Source: Mesorhizobium sp. PAMC28654 (GTDB lineage: Bacteria > Pseudomonadota > Alphaproteobacteria > Rhizobiales > Rhizobiaceae). From it: a stretch of DNA of 64,000 nt. The notes below the pieces were generated by a model, which was given only the letters and a program-made list of their open reading frames with translations, ran no database searches and was not told the origin of the DNA. Below are positions 40,910-50,796 of this stretch, in pieces (position 1 is the stretch's first letter; the number at the start of each line of letters is the position of its first letter). The position numbers and the translations under genes are program-made. The stretch is taken from assembly GCF_020616515.1 (NCBI RefSeq), contig NZ_CP085135.1:2914001-2978000 (forward strand), read 5' to 3'.

Positions 40910-42151
40910 ATGAAGAATGGTGCGGTCATTGTCGGTGCGGGTCACGCGGGCGTGCAGGCGGCCGCGAGTTTGCGTGAGGAAGGCTATGACGGGCCGGTGA
41001 TCCTGATCGGCGACGAGAAGGATCTGCCCTATCACAAGCCGCCGCTGTCGAAGACCTTCATCAAGGATGCCGAGGCAAAGCCGCAGCCGCTTCGCGGCGA
41101 GGCCTTCTACACGGGCAGCGTCATCGATTTCCGGCCGGGTTTGCGGATCGAGCGGATCGATGCCGGCAACCGAAGCCTGGAGATCGCGGGCGGCGGTTCA
41201 CTGGCCTTCGACCATCTGATCCTTGCGACAGGGTCGCGCCCGCGCACCCTCGCCTTGCAGGGCTCGGACCTTTCAGGCGTTTTGTCGCTGCGCTCGCTCA
41301 ACGACGCGCGGCTGATCCGTGACCTCAGCGCGCGGAGCGAGGATGTCGTCATTCTCGGCGGCGGCTTCATCGGGCTGGAGATCGCCGCCACGCTGCGGGC
41401 AGCCGGCCGCACGGTGACGGTGGTGGAGGCGGTGGACCGCCTGCTCGGCCGCGCGGTGGCGCCGGTGGTGGCCAGCCATGTCCGCCAGCGGCTGGAGGCT
41501 ACCGGCGTGCGCATCTTGACCGGCACCTCGATTGCAAGGCTGGAAGGCGAAAACGGCCATGTCTCGGGCGCGATCACATCAACCGGCGAAAGGCTGCCGG
41601 CGCGCATGGTCATCGTCGGCATCGGCGCCGTGCCGAATGTCGAACTGGCTGAAGCCGCAGGCATCACCATCGCCAACGGCATCCGCGTCGATCACCAGAT
41701 GCGCAGTTCGGTGCCGGGGATTCTCGCCATTGGCGACGCTGCCTCTTACCGGCACTGGTTCACCGGTGCTGATGTGCGGCTGGAATCGGTGCAGAACGCC
41801 ACGGACCAGGCGCGGCTTGCCGCACGAACGATTGCCGGCCATGCCGACGCTTTTTCGGCGGTGCCGTGGTTCTGGTCCGACATTGGCGACATGAAGCTGC
41901 AGATGGTTGGCCTGACCGCCGGCGGCGACAGCCATGTCGTGCTGGGCGACCTCTCCGACAACAAGTTCTCGATCTACCACTATGCCGGTGACCGGCTGCT
42001 CGGCATAGAATCGGTCAACCGTCCGGGCGATCACATGCTTGGCCGCAAGATGCTCGGCGCCGGCTTCTCGCCGACGCCGGAGACAGTAGCGACGGGACCG
42101 GATGGACTGAAGGCAGCGCTTGCCGCCTTACAGCCAAAGACGCCAGCCTAG
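40910..42151 (+). CDS. FAD-dependent NAD(P)H:ferredoxin/rubredoxin reductase
   Basis: This is a 413-residue cytoplasmic flavoprotein of the putidaredoxin/rhodocoxin reductase type. The FAD site is VIVGAGHAGVQAAASLR at the N-terminus, the NAD site is VVILGGGFIGLEIAATLRAAG, and the second FAD block is GILAIGDAASY. The C-terminal part (VPWFWSDIGDMKLQMVGL) is typical of ferredoxin reductases that feed cytochrome P450s or dioxygenases. No such partner is adjacent. An electron supply to Bfd or the iron block is an attractive but untested idea, since the two units are divergent around one Irr-box-like site. Confidence 0.9.
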   Translation: MKNGAVIVGAGHAGVQAAASLREEGYDGPVILIGDEKDLPYHKPPLSKTFIKDAEAKPQPLRGEAFYTGSVIDFRPGLRIERIDAGNRSLEIAGGGSLAFDHLILATGSRPRTLALQGSDLSGVLSLRSLNDARLIRDLSARSEDVVILGGGFIGLEIAATLRAAGRTVTVVEAVDRLLGRAVAPVVASHVRQRLEATGVRILTGTSIARLEGENGHVSGAITSTGERLPARMVIVGIGAVPNVELAEAAGITIANGIRVDHQMRSSVPGILAIGDAASYRHWFTGADVRLESVQNATDQARLAARTIAGHADAFSAVPWFWSDIGDMKLQMVGLTAGGDSHVVLGDLSDNKFSIYHYAGDRLLGIESVNRPGDHMLGRKMLGAGFSPTPETVATGPDGLKAALAALQPKTPA

Positions 42152-42215
42152 GCTTCGGACCAAAGCGTCTTGGTCGGCTCGAAAATCCGACCGTAAGAAT
42201 AATCCGAAACAGATC

Positions 42216-42246
42216 CTTGGGCGGTTCCTAACCGGAACCGCCCAAG
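42216..42246. terminator. Bidirectional hairpin terminator between convergent genes
   Basis: CTTGGGCGGTTCC and GGAACCGCCCAAG form a perfect 13-bp stem with a 5-base loop, in the 108-bp gap between the convergent reductase and gabT genes. The long stem could stop transcription from either side, though neither T tract is strong. A second small hairpin (GGTCGG/CCGACC, 42172-42192) lies nearby. Confidence 0.7.
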
Positions 42247-42259
42247 CCGACATCCATGA

Positions 42260-43537
42260 TCAGGCGGCGCAGACTTCGCGGATCGAGCTTTCCAGAATGT
42301 CGAGCGCCTCGTTCATGACGTTGTCCTGGATGGTGATCGGCGCGAGGAAGCGGATGACGTTGCCATAGACGCCGCAGGTCAGCAGGATCAGTCCCTTGTC
42401 GAGCGCCTTCAGCCTGATCGCATTGGCGATCTCGGCCGACGGCAGGCCCTTCTTGACGTCGTTGAACTCGACCGCGTTCATGAAGCCGAGGCCCCTGATA
42501 TCGACGATCTCGGGTACGTCGTCACGGATCGACTGCAGCCGCTGCTTCAGCCTTGCACCCAGCGTGTTGGCGCGGTCGCAGAGCTTTTCGTCTTCGATCA
42601 CGTCGAGAACCGCATGCGCGGCGGCGACGCCGATCGGGCTGCCGCCATAGGTGCCGCCGAGCCCGCCGGGGCCTGGCGCATCCATGATCTCGGCGCGGCC
42701 GGTGACCGCGGCCAGCGGGAAACCGCCGGCCAGGCTCTTGGCCATGGTGGTGATATCAGCCGCCACGTCGTGATGATCCATCGCAAACATCTTGCCGGTG
42801 CGGGCAAAGCCGGTCTGGACCTCGTCGGCAATCAGCAGCATGCCGTGCTGGTCGCAGAGCTTGCGCAGCGCCACCATGAAATCGCGCGGCACATCGTAGA
42901 AGCCGCCCTCGCCCTGAACCGGCTCGATGATGATGGCGGCAACGCGGGCCGGGTCGACATCGGCCTTGAACAGGCGGTCGAGTGCCGCCAGCGAATCGGC
43001 CACCGAAACACCGTGCAGCGGCACCGGGAACGGCGCGTGGTAGACGTCGCCCGGCATGGCGCCGAAGCCGACCTTGTAGGGCACGACCTTGCCGGTCAGC
43101 GCCATGCCCATGAAGGTGCGACCATGGAAGCCGCCGGCAAAGGCGATGACGGCCTGACGGCCGGTCGCGTTGCGGGCGATCTTGATGGCGTTTTCGACGG
43201 CCTCGGCGCCGGTGGTGACGAAGATCGTCTTCTTCTCGAAGTTACCCGGCAGCATGCCGTTCAGGCGTTCGGCCAGCCGCACATAGCTCTCATAGGGCAC
43301 CACCTGGTGGCAGGTATGGGTGAAGCGGTCGAGCTGCGCCTTGACCGCCTCGATCACCTTGGGGTGGCGATGGCCGGTGTTGACGACGGCGATGCCGGAC
43401 GAGAAGTCGATGTAGCGGCGACCTTCGACATCCCAGATCTCCGAGTTTTCGGCCCGATCGGCATAGATCTGCGTGGTCATTCCAACGCCACGCGAGATCG
43501 ACTGGTTCTTGCGTTCGGAAATGGCTGAATTCTTCAT
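42260..43537 (-). CDS. gabT: 4-aminobutyrate aminotransferase (class III PLP)
   Basis: GabT transfers the amino group of GABA to 2-oxoglutarate, giving succinate semialdehyde. The 425-residue protein has FVTTGAEAVENAIKIARNATG, LLIADEVQTGFARTGKMFAM and the PLP-binding Lys in TMAKSLAGGFPLAAVTGRAE. The length and the segment IYADRAENSEIWDVEGRRYID fit GabT rather than ornithine transaminases; another omega-amino acid substrate cannot be excluded. There is no gabD next to it. Confidence 0.9.
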   Translation of the reverse strand: MKNSAISERKNQSISRGVGMTTQIYADRAENSEIWDVEGRRYIDFSSGIAVVNTGHRHPKVIEAVKAQLDRFTHTCHQVVPYESYVRLAERLNGMLPGNFEKKTIFVTTGAEAVENAIKIARNATGRQAVIAFAGGFHGRTFMGMALTGKVVPYKVGFGAMPGDVYHAPFPVPLHGVSVADSLAALDRLFKADVDPARVAAIIIEPVQGEGGFYDVPRDFMVALRKLCDQHGMLLIADEVQTGFARTGKMFAMDHHDVAADITTMAKSLAGGFPLAAVTGRAEIMDAPGPGGLGGTYGGSPIGVAAAHAVLDVIEDEKLCDRANTLGARLKQRLQSIRDDVPEIVDIRGLGFMNAVEFNDVKKGLPSAEIANAIRLKALDKGLILLTCGVYGNVIRFLAPITIQDNVMNEALDILESSIREVCAA

Positions 43538-43788
43538 TTTTATCCCTCGTCAGGCTGTCGCCCGTTCTCGTTTGATGGCTGCCGGGAAGTCTTCTGACCT
43601 TATTTCATATTTTCCTCAAGTCGGCACCATCGGGAGGCGATTGGGCCTGTCGTCCGATGCGGGTCCAGCGTGGCTTAACCAGTCGGCTGATCCGTGTACG
43701 AGAGAGGTTCCCTTTTTCCGGGGATCGATTATCTTCTTGCGGCCCGCAACGCGTTACATCAGGACAGTCCAGGCGGGCGAGGCAAGCC

Positions 43789-44928
43789 ATGAGCTGGAAC
43801 GCGACATCGTCCGCCCCGCAGCCATCGCACTCCAGACATTTGCCGTTGCGGACAACTTCCATCATTGTGGCATGCTCCTTGATGACGTTTCTCCTTGCCG
43901 GCTGCCAGAAGCAGGCGGCGGCGCAAAAGCTGCCGATCCTGGTGAGCGCCGAAGAGGTCAAGGTCTCCGACTATGCCCCGACCACATCCTTGACCGGCGT
44001 GATCGCGGCGAGGACGCTGAACAACCTGTCCTTCCGCGTCGGCGGCCGTATCGCCGATCGGTTCGTCGAGATCGGCCAGCATATCGACAAGGACACGCTG
44101 CTGGCTCGCATCGATCCGCAGGAACAGGAATCGGATCTGCGTTCCGCGCAAGCCGATCTCGATGCGGCCCAGGCGCAGCTGACACAGGCCTCCGCCGCGT
44201 TCGCGCGGCAAAAGACGCTGCTTGCCCAAGGCTTCACCACACGACGCGATTACGATGCGGCCGAACAGGCGCAAAGTGTCGCGCAAGGCAGCGTGCAGCA
44301 GGCGCAAAGCGCGCTGGACAACGCAAGGGACAGCCTGTCCTTCACCGAATTGCGGTCTACCAAGCCGGGCATCGTCACCGCGCGCATGGTGGAAGCCGGC
44401 CAAGTGGTGCAGGCGGCACAGACCGTGTTCACCATTGCCGAGGACGGCGACCGCGACGCGGTCTTCAATGTTCCTGAAACGCTGGTCGCCGGCGGTTCGA
44501 CAACGCCACCGCCGGTGTCCATCACGCTGGTGTCCGATCCGGTCATCAAGGCGACAGGCGTGGTGCGCGAGATCTCGCCGGTCGTCGATCCCGCCTCCGC
44601 GTCGGTTCGCGTGAAGGTCGCCATCCCCAATACGCCCGCCGCCATGCCGCTTGGCGCCGCCGTCACCGGCTCCATCAGCGCCAGGCCCGTCCAGGCCATG
44701 ATCCTGCCGTGGCAGGCCCTGACCTCCAGCGACGGGACACCGGCGGTCTGGCTCGTCGATGCGGCGTCCAAGGCCGTCAACGTGGCGCCTGTCGGCATCC
44801 TGGCCTATGATTCCGGCGTCATCGTCGTCAACAAGGGGCTCGAAGCCGGACAACATGTCGTCACCGCCGGCGGCCAGTTGCTCAGTCCCGGTGAAGTCGT
44901 CGAGATCGCCGGGGAGACCGCGCAATGA
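43789..44928 (+). CDS. RND efflux membrane fusion lipoprotein, first
   Basis: This periplasmic adaptor of a tripartite efflux pump is attached through an N-terminal lipobox (SLMTFLLAGC, Cys near residue 38 from ATG 43789, with GAGGCAAGCC upstream). The 379 residues show the usual barrel-hairpin layout: LSFRVGGRIADRFVEIGQHIDKDTLLARID, a coiled-coil rich in Gln and Ala, and the returning lipoyl/barrel half. It is followed by a second adaptor gene overlapping by 4 bp. Two adaptors for one pump resembles TriAB of TriABC in Pseudomonas. Confidence 0.88.
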   Translation: MSWNATSSAPQPSHSRHLPLRTTSIIVACSLMTFLLAGCQKQAAAQKLPILVSAEEVKVSDYAPTTSLTGVIAARTLNNLSFRVGGRIADRFVEIGQHIDKDTLLARIDPQEQESDLRSAQADLDAAQAQLTQASAAFARQKTLLAQGFTTRRDYDAAEQAQSVAQGSVQQAQSALDNARDSLSFTELRSTKPGIVTARMVEAGQVVQAAQTVFTIAEDGDRDAVFNVPETLVAGGSTTPPPVSITLVSDPVIKATGVVREISPVVDPASASVRVKVAIPNTPAAMPLGAAVTGSISARPVQAMILPWQALTSSDGTPAVWLVDAASKAVNVAPVGILAYDSGVIVVNKGLEAGQHVVTAGGQLLSPGEVVEIAGETAQ

Positions 44929-46001
44929 TCCGGCAGTCGCGCGCACTCGGACTGTCGGTGCTGGTCTTCCTCGCCGCCTGTTCGGCCGAGCCGGAAAAGA
45001 CGCCGGAGATCATCAGGCCGGTGCTTTCGGTGGTCGTCCAACCCCGGACCAGCCAGACGCTCGGATTTGCCGGCGTGATCGAGCCGGAATTCAGCGCCAA
45101 CCTCGCATTCCGCCTTCTCGGCCGCATCGTCACACGCGATGTCGATGTCGGCGATCTCGTCACCAAGGGTACGACGATCGCCACGCTCGACCCAACAGCG
45201 CTGGAGCTCGCCGTGCAGGGAGCAAAGGCTGGCCTGTCGAACGCACAGGCCGAATTCACCAACGCCGCGGGCAGCGAGGAGCGCCAGCGCGCGCTGCTGG
45301 CTGCCAAGAACACCTCGCAGGCCACCTACGACGCCGCCCAGCAGGCGCGGCAGGCCGCGGAAGCCAATGTCGAGCGCGCCAAGGCGGCACTCGCAAAATC
45401 GGAGGAGCAGCTTGGCTACGCCCGGCTGTTTTCGGATTTCGACGGTGTCGTCACGGCGGTGAGCGCCGAGGTCGGGCAGACAGTGGCCGCCGGCCAGACC
45501 GTGCTGACCGTCGCCCGCTCCGATGTGCGCGAAGCGGTGGTCGACATTCCCGACCAGCTGACGGGCGACCTTGGCGTGGGGATAGGTTTCGACGTGATCT
45601 TGCAGTCGCTGCCCTCGATCCGCACGCAAGCCAAGCTGCGCGAGATCGCCCCGCAGGCAGACAGCTCGACCCGCACTCGCCGCGTGCGCCTGACGCTGCT
45701 CGATGCGCCGACGGCGTTCCGGCTCGGCTCCACGGTAACGGCAACCCGCGTGGCGGCAATCGACCCGACGATAGAACTGCCGCTGTCGGCGCTCCTCGAA
45801 AAGGACGGCAAGCAACAGGTGTGGATCGTCGATCCGCAATCGTCGAATGTAAGTTTGCGCGACATAAAGGTCGGCGCCAAGCGGACCGCGACCTTCACGG
45901 TCGCGGAAGGGCTCGATGCAGGGATGCGCGTGGTCACCGCCGGCATCCACAGCCTGACGGCCGGCCAGACGGTCAAGATCCTTGAAGGAGCCGCCAAGTG
46001 A
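44925..46001 (+). CDS. RND efflux membrane fusion lipoprotein, second
   Basis: This 358-residue lipoprotein adaptor (lipobox LSVLVFLAAC, Cys near residue 19) is distantly related to the one before it. It contains LAFRLLGRIVTRDVDVGDLVTKG, an alpha-hairpin and LGYARLFSDFDGVVTAVSAEVGQTV. It overlaps both neighbours by 4 bp (ATGA), so the three genes are translated together. As no outer-membrane channel gene follows, the pump probably uses a shared TolC-like protein encoded elsewhere. Confidence 0.88.
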   Translation: MIRQSRALGLSVLVFLAACSAEPEKTPEIIRPVLSVVVQPRTSQTLGFAGVIEPEFSANLAFRLLGRIVTRDVDVGDLVTKGTTIATLDPTALELAVQGAKAGLSNAQAEFTNAAGSEERQRALLAAKNTSQATYDAAQQARQAAEANVERAKAALAKSEEQLGYARLFSDFDGVVTAVSAEVGQTVAAGQTVLTVARSDVREAVVDIPDQLTGDLGVGIGFDVILQSLPSIRTQAKLREIAPQADSSTRTRRVRLTLLDAPTAFRLGSTVTATRVAAIDPTIELPLSALLEKDGKQQVWIVDPQSSNVSLRDIKVGAKRTATFTVAEGLDAGMRVVTAGIHSLTAGQTVKILEGAAK

Positions 46002-49000
46002 AAGGCTTCAACCTCTCCGACTGGGCGCTCAGCCACCGTTCGCTGGTCTGGTATTTCATGCTGGTCTTCGTCGTGGCCGGCGTCTCGGCCTACCTCAATC
46101 TCGGCCGCGAGGAAGACCCGGACTTCACCATCAAGACGATGCTGATCCAGGCCAACTGGCCGGGCGCCTCGGTCGACGACACGCTGCGCCAGGTGACCGA
46201 CCGCATCGAGAAGAAGCTGGAGGAGCTCGATAGCCTCGACTACTCCAAGTCGGTCACCACGGCTGGGCAGACAATCATCTTCGTGAACCTGAAGCCATCG
46301 ACCAAGGCGCGTGACGTGGTCCCGACATGGGTCCGTATCCGCAACATGATCAACGATATCCGCCCGCAGTTTCCGGAGGGCGTGCAGGGTCCTTTCTTCA
46401 ACGACAATTTCGGCGACGTGTTCGGCAATGTCTACGCTTTCACCGCCGACGGGCTGACGCTGCGCCAGCTGCGCGACTATGTCGAGGATGCCCGCACCAG
46501 GATCCTGGCTGTGCCTAACGCCGGCAAGGTCGATCTGGTCGGCGCGCAGGACGAGGCGATCTATCTCGAATTCTCGACCCGCCAGACCGCGGCGCTGGGC
46601 CTGAACCAGCAGGCGATCGTGGCGAGCCTGCAGGCCCAGAACGCGATCGCACCCTCGGGCGTCATCCAGACCGGACCGGAGCGCATCAGCGTGCGCGTCA
46701 GCGGCCAGTTCACCTCGGAAGAGAGCCTGCGCGCCATCAACCTGCGCGTCAACGACCGGTTCTTCCGGCTGAGCGACGTGGCGACGATCACGCGCGGCTA
46801 TGCCGATCCGCCGACCGCGCTGTTCCGCTTCAATGGCGAGGACGCGATCGGGCTCGCCATCGGCATGAAGCCCAACGCCAACCTGCTCGACTTCGGCAAG
46901 GCGCTGAAGGCCGAAATGAACAGGATCGTCGCCGACCTGCCGATCGGCGTCGGTGTCCATCTGGTCGCCGACCAGCCGGTGATCGTCGAGGAAGCCGTTT
47001 CGGGTTTCACACGCGCCTTGTTCGAGGCCGTGGCCATCGTGCTGGCCGTCTCCTTCATCAGCCTGGGCCTGCGTGCCGGCTTCGTCGTCGCGCTGTCGAT
47101 CCCGCTGGTGCTGGCCATCACCTTCCTGTTCATGGATTATCTCGGCATCTCGCTGCAGCGCATTTCGCTGGGCGCGCTGATCATTGCGCTCGGCCTTCTG
47201 GTTGACGATGCCATGATCGCGGTGGAGATGATGGTCGCCCGGCTGGAGGCCGGCGACAATCTGCGCAAGGCGGCGACCTATGTCTACACGTCGACGGCGT
47301 TCCCGATGCTGACCGGAACCCTGGTGACCGTAACGGGCTTCATTCCCATCGGCCTCAACAACAGCGCCGCCGGCGAATACACCTACACGCTGTTCGTCGT
47401 CATCGCCGTGTCCTTGCTGGTCTCGTGGATCGTGGCGGTGCTGTTTGCGCCGCTGCTCGGCGTCACCATCCTGCCGGCGACGATGAAACATAAGCACCAG
47501 GACCAGCCCGGACGTTTCACCTCGATGTTCCGGACCGTCCTCATCGGATCGGTGCGGCATCATTGGCTCACCATCATCGCCACGGTTCTGCTGTTCGCCG
47601 CGTCGATCGTCGGCATGGGTTTTGTCCAGCAGCAGTTCTTCCCGCCTTCGGATCGGCCGGAACTCATCGTCGACTGGAACCTGCCGCAAAACAGCTCGAT
47701 CACCGAGACGCGCGACCAGATGGAGCGCTTCGAAAAGGTGGCACTTGCCGGCAACCCCGACATCGAGCACTGGAGTTCCTATATCGGCCAGGGCGCGGTG
47801 CGCTTCGTGCTGGCCTATGACGTGCAGCCATCCAACCCCTATTTCGGCCAGACCGTCATCGTCACCAAGGACATCGAGGCCCGCAACCGGGTGAAGGCGT
47901 CAATCGAAAAGATGCTACGCGAGGATTTCGTCGGCACCGACGCCTTCGTCAAGACGCTTGAACTCGGACCACCGGTCGGTCGGCCGGTGCAGTATCGCGT
48001 CAGCGGCCCGGACGTCCAAATGGTAAGGACATTGTCCCAGCAACTGGCCGGCGTCATCTCGGCCAATCCGAAGCTGGGCGCACCGACCTTCGACTGGAAC
48101 GAGCCGGCGCGGGTGCTGAAAGTGGACGTGCTGCAGGACAAGGCGCGTCAGCTCGGGCATCACCTCATCGGATATCGCCAGCACCATGAACCTCGTCGTC
48201 GGTGGCGTCACCATCACCCAGGTACGCGACGCCACCTACCTGGTCAGCGTCATCGCCCGATCGAGCGCCGCCGAGCGTGGCTCTATAGAGACGCTGCAGA
48301 ACATGCAGTTGCCGACCGGGAACGGTGAATCGATCCCACTCGCTGCCGTCGCGAACTTCCACTATGAACTGGAACAGCCCACCGTGTGGCGGCGAGACCG
48401 CGTGCCTACCATCACCGTGCGCGCCGGACTGGTCGGCGATACGCTGCCGGCCACGGTGGTCGACGAATTGAAATCATCGGTCGATGCCTTCATCGCCAAG
48501 CTCCCGGTCGGCTACGCCATTGCCACCGCCGGAACGGTTGAGGAAAGCGCCAAAAGCCAAGGGCCGATCGCGGCCGTGGTGCCGCTGATGCTGTTCCTGA
48601 TGGCGACGATCCTGATGATCCAGCTGCAAAGCTTCCAGCGCCTGTTCCTGGTGGTTGCCGTGGCGCCGCTCGGATTGATCGGCGTGGTCGCCGCACTGTT
48701 GCCGAGCGGTGCGCCGCTGGGTTTCGTCGCCATCCTCGGCGTGCTGGCGCTGATCGGCATCCTGATCCGCAACTCGGTCATCCTGATCGTGCAGATCGAG
48801 CAACTCGTCACCGAGGGCAAGGACCGTTGGGCGGCCGTGGTCGAGGCCACCGAACACCGTATGCGGCCGATCGCGCTGACGGCCGCCGCCGCCAGCCTGG
48901 CGCTGATCCCGATCGCGCGCGAAGTGTTCTGGGCGCCAATGGCCTTCGCCATGATGGGCGGCATCATCGCCGGCACGGCGATCACGCTGCTGTTCCTGCC

Positions 49001-49099
49001 GGCGCTTTATTCGCGTGGTTCCGGATCAAGGAACCGAAAGAGGGGCAGGAGAACACTGCTCCGGCCAGCGATACCATACCGGAAGGCGGTACGGCCTGA
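45998..49099 (+). pseudogene. RND-family efflux transporter, broken by two frameshifts
   Basis: The reconstructed protein would be about 1033 residues, the usual RND length, with the motif GLLVDDAMIAVEMM and the second-half helices VAILGVLALIGILIRNSVI. One extra G in the run 48155-48157 shifts the frame; removing it restores QLGITSSDIASTMNLVVGG. One base is missing near 49010; restoring it gives LPALY-x-AWFRIKEPKEGQ and the stop at 49099. As written, the first frame stops at 48328 and no full pump can be made. The cause is either pseudogenisation or two sequence errors. It belongs to the HAE/HME-like pumps paired with double adaptors. Confidence 0.85.
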
Positions 49100-49120
49100 G
49101 GGCAAGTTGCGAGTAGCGTC

Positions 49121-49179
49121 GCGTTCCTTCACGTCTGTCCTGCCGGACATCTCCCCCCGTGGGGGGCGCGAAGGAACGC
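49121..49179. repeat. Nested inverted repeat and terminator between convergent units
   Basis: The outer arms GCGTTCCTTC (49121-49130) and GAAGGAACGC (49170-49179) enclose a perfect CCCCCC-GT-GGGGGG hairpin (49153-49166). It lies between the RND gene (+) and the ABC importer genes (-) and could act as a terminator in both directions. CATCTCCCCC-type hairpins are common repeats in Mesorhizobium as far as I recall. Confidence 0.6.
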
Positions 49180-49194
49180 GCCATGAAAATTCAG

Positions 49195-49941
49195 CTACGC
49201 CCTCACAAACCCGTCGCTGGCTCGCAGCAGATTGCGCGTGTAGTCCTTGCTCACGCGGCGCTCAACGAGATCATCAGCCGTCAGATTCTCCACCGCCTCG
49301 CCGTTCTGCATCACCATCAACCGCTCGCACATATGGGTGATGATGGCGAGGTCGTGGCTGACCATCAAGAAGGTCAGCTTGCGCCGCCGGCGGATCTCTT
49401 CCAGCAGATTGAGAACTTCCGCCTGTACGGACGCATCGAGCGCCGAGGTCGGCTCGTCAAGCAGCAGGATGGACGGCTCGAGGATCAGGGCGCGTGCGAT
49501 CGCCACGCGCTGGCGCTGGCCGCCCGACAATTGATGCGAGTAGCGGAAGCGGAAGCCGTTTCCGAGGCCCACCTCGTCCAGCGCCCGCTGGATGCGCTTT
49601 TCGCCATCGGCACAACCGTGGATGGCGAGCGGCTCCTGCAGCAGGCGGTCGACGGTCTGGCGCGGATGCAGGGAGCCATACGGGTCCTGAAAGACCATCT
49701 GGACTTCGCGGTAGAAGGCTTTATCGCGTCGCGTACCGAGTTTCTTGCCATTGACGGTGATGCTGCCCGAAGCGACGGGCGCCAGGCCGGCAATGGCCCG
49801 CAGCAGCGTCGACTTGCCCGAACCGGATTCGCCGACCAGCCCGAAGGATTCTCCCGACTGGACCTCGAGGCTGACGCCTTTCAGGGCGCGGAAGCGATCG
49901 AAGAGGACTTCCAACCCGTCGACGACAAGGGCCGCGCTCAT
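49195..49941 (-). CDS. ABC transporter ATPase, OppF/DppF type
   Basis: This 248-residue ATPase (ATG 49941, MSAALVVDGLEVLF) energises peptide/opine/nickel-class import. It has Walker A GESGSGKS, Q-loop QMVFQDPYGSLHPRQTV, signature LSGGQRQRVAIARAL, Walker B ILLLDEPTSALD and the switch His in SHDLAIITHM. It is the last gene of the operon and overlaps the preceding ATPase by 4 bp. It lacks the long C-terminal oligopeptide extension present in OppF, so it may be closer to shorter family members. Confidence 0.93.
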   Translation of the reverse strand: MSAALVVDGLEVLFDRFRALKGVSLEVQSGESFGLVGESGSGKSTLLRAIAGLAPVASGSITVNGKKLGTRRDKAFYREVQMVFQDPYGSLHPRQTVDRLLQEPLAIHGCADGEKRIQRALDEVGLGNGFRFRYSHQLSGGQRQRVAIARALILEPSILLLDEPTSALDASVQAEVLNLLEEIRRRRKLTFLMVSHDLAIITHMCERLMVMQNGEAVENLTADDLVERRVSKDYTRNLLRASDGFVRA

Positions 49942-50786
49942 AGCGCCCACTCCGGCTTGCGATCGAGCACCGGCAGCGGGTGACGGTCGTCGTCGATCCT
50001 GGGCATGCAGTTGAGCAGGCCGCGCGTGTAGGGGTGCTGGGCATGGCCGAGTTCGGAAGCCTTGAGCTGCTCGACCACCTTGCCGGCATACATCACGATG
50101 ACCCGGTCGCAGAAGGACGAGACCAGGCGCAGATCATGCGAGATGAAGATCAGTCCCATGCCGCGCTCGCTGACCAGCTTGTCGAGGATGCCGAGCACGT
50201 CGAGTTGCACGGTGACGTCGAGCGCCGATGTCGGCTCATCGGCGATCATCATCTCCGGCCCGGCGATCAGCATCATGGCGATCATCGCCCGCTGGCCCAT
50301 GCCGCCGGAGACCTCATGCGGATGCAGGTCGAAGACACGGGCGGGATCGCGGATCTGCACCGCTTCCAGCATGGCGAGTGCCCTGTCGCGCGCCTCGGCC
50401 TTGCCGACCTTTTCATGCGTTCGCAGCGTCTCGACGATCTGCCGGCCGATGCTCATCACCGGATCGAGCGAATATTTCGGATCCTGCAGGATCATGGCGA
50501 TGCGTTTTCCCCGCAGAGCCCGGCGCTCGCGCGGCGATGCGGCAAGAAGGTCGATGCCGTCAAAGGCGAGTTTGTTCGCCGATATCCGTGCCTGCGGGGG
50601 CGTCAGTCCCATGATGGCGCGGCCGGTCTGCGACTTGCCGGAACCGGATTCGCCGACGATCCCAAGCCGCTCACGGCCAAGCGTAAAGGAAACGCCGCGC
50701 ACCGCCTCTATCAGGCCGGTGCGCGTCGGAAACGTGACGCGCAGATCGTCGACGTCAAGAAGTGTACCCTTTGGCAGCGTGCTCAT
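49938..50786 (-). CDS. ABC transporter ATPase, OppD/DppD type
   Basis: This 282-residue ATPase (ATG 50786, MSTLPKGTLLDVDDL) has Walker A GESGSGKS, Q-loop MILQDPKYSLDPVMSIG, signature VSGGMGQRAMIAMMLI and Walker B MMIADEPTSALDVTVQ. The C-terminal oligopeptide/dipeptide extension HPYTRGLLNCMPRIDDDRHPLP is clear. An alternative GTG start at 50810 lies inside the permease gene. The pair of ATPases is typical of peptide-class importers. Confidence 0.93.
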   Translation of the reverse strand: MSTLPKGTLLDVDDLRVTFPTRTGLIEAVRGVSFTLGRERLGIVGESGSGKSQTGRAIMGLTPPQARISANKLAFDGIDLLAASPRERRALRGKRIAMILQDPKYSLDPVMSIGRQIVETLRTHEKVGKAEARDRALAMLEAVQIRDPARVFDLHPHEVSGGMGQRAMIAMMLIAGPEMMIADEPTSALDVTVQLDVLGILDKLVSERGMGLIFISHDLRLVSSFCDRVIVMYAGKVVEQLKASELGHAQHPYTRGLLNCMPRIDDDRHPLPVLDRKPEWAL

Positions 50787-50796
50787 CGGTCGCCGC

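Noticed and set aside
40648..40977. A 109-residue + strand frame in the spacer before the reductase gene
   Set aside because: It runs through a palindromic repeat, overlaps the reductase start in another frame, and has no family features.
45416..47770. A 784-residue minus-strand frame opposite the RND pump gene
   Set aside because: Antisense shadow; the + strand shows clear RND motifs.
48150..48160. Programmed frameshift in the RND gene
   Set aside because: The run is only GGG with no slippery heptamer, and a second unrelated indel near 49010 also breaks the frame, so damage or sequence error is more likely.
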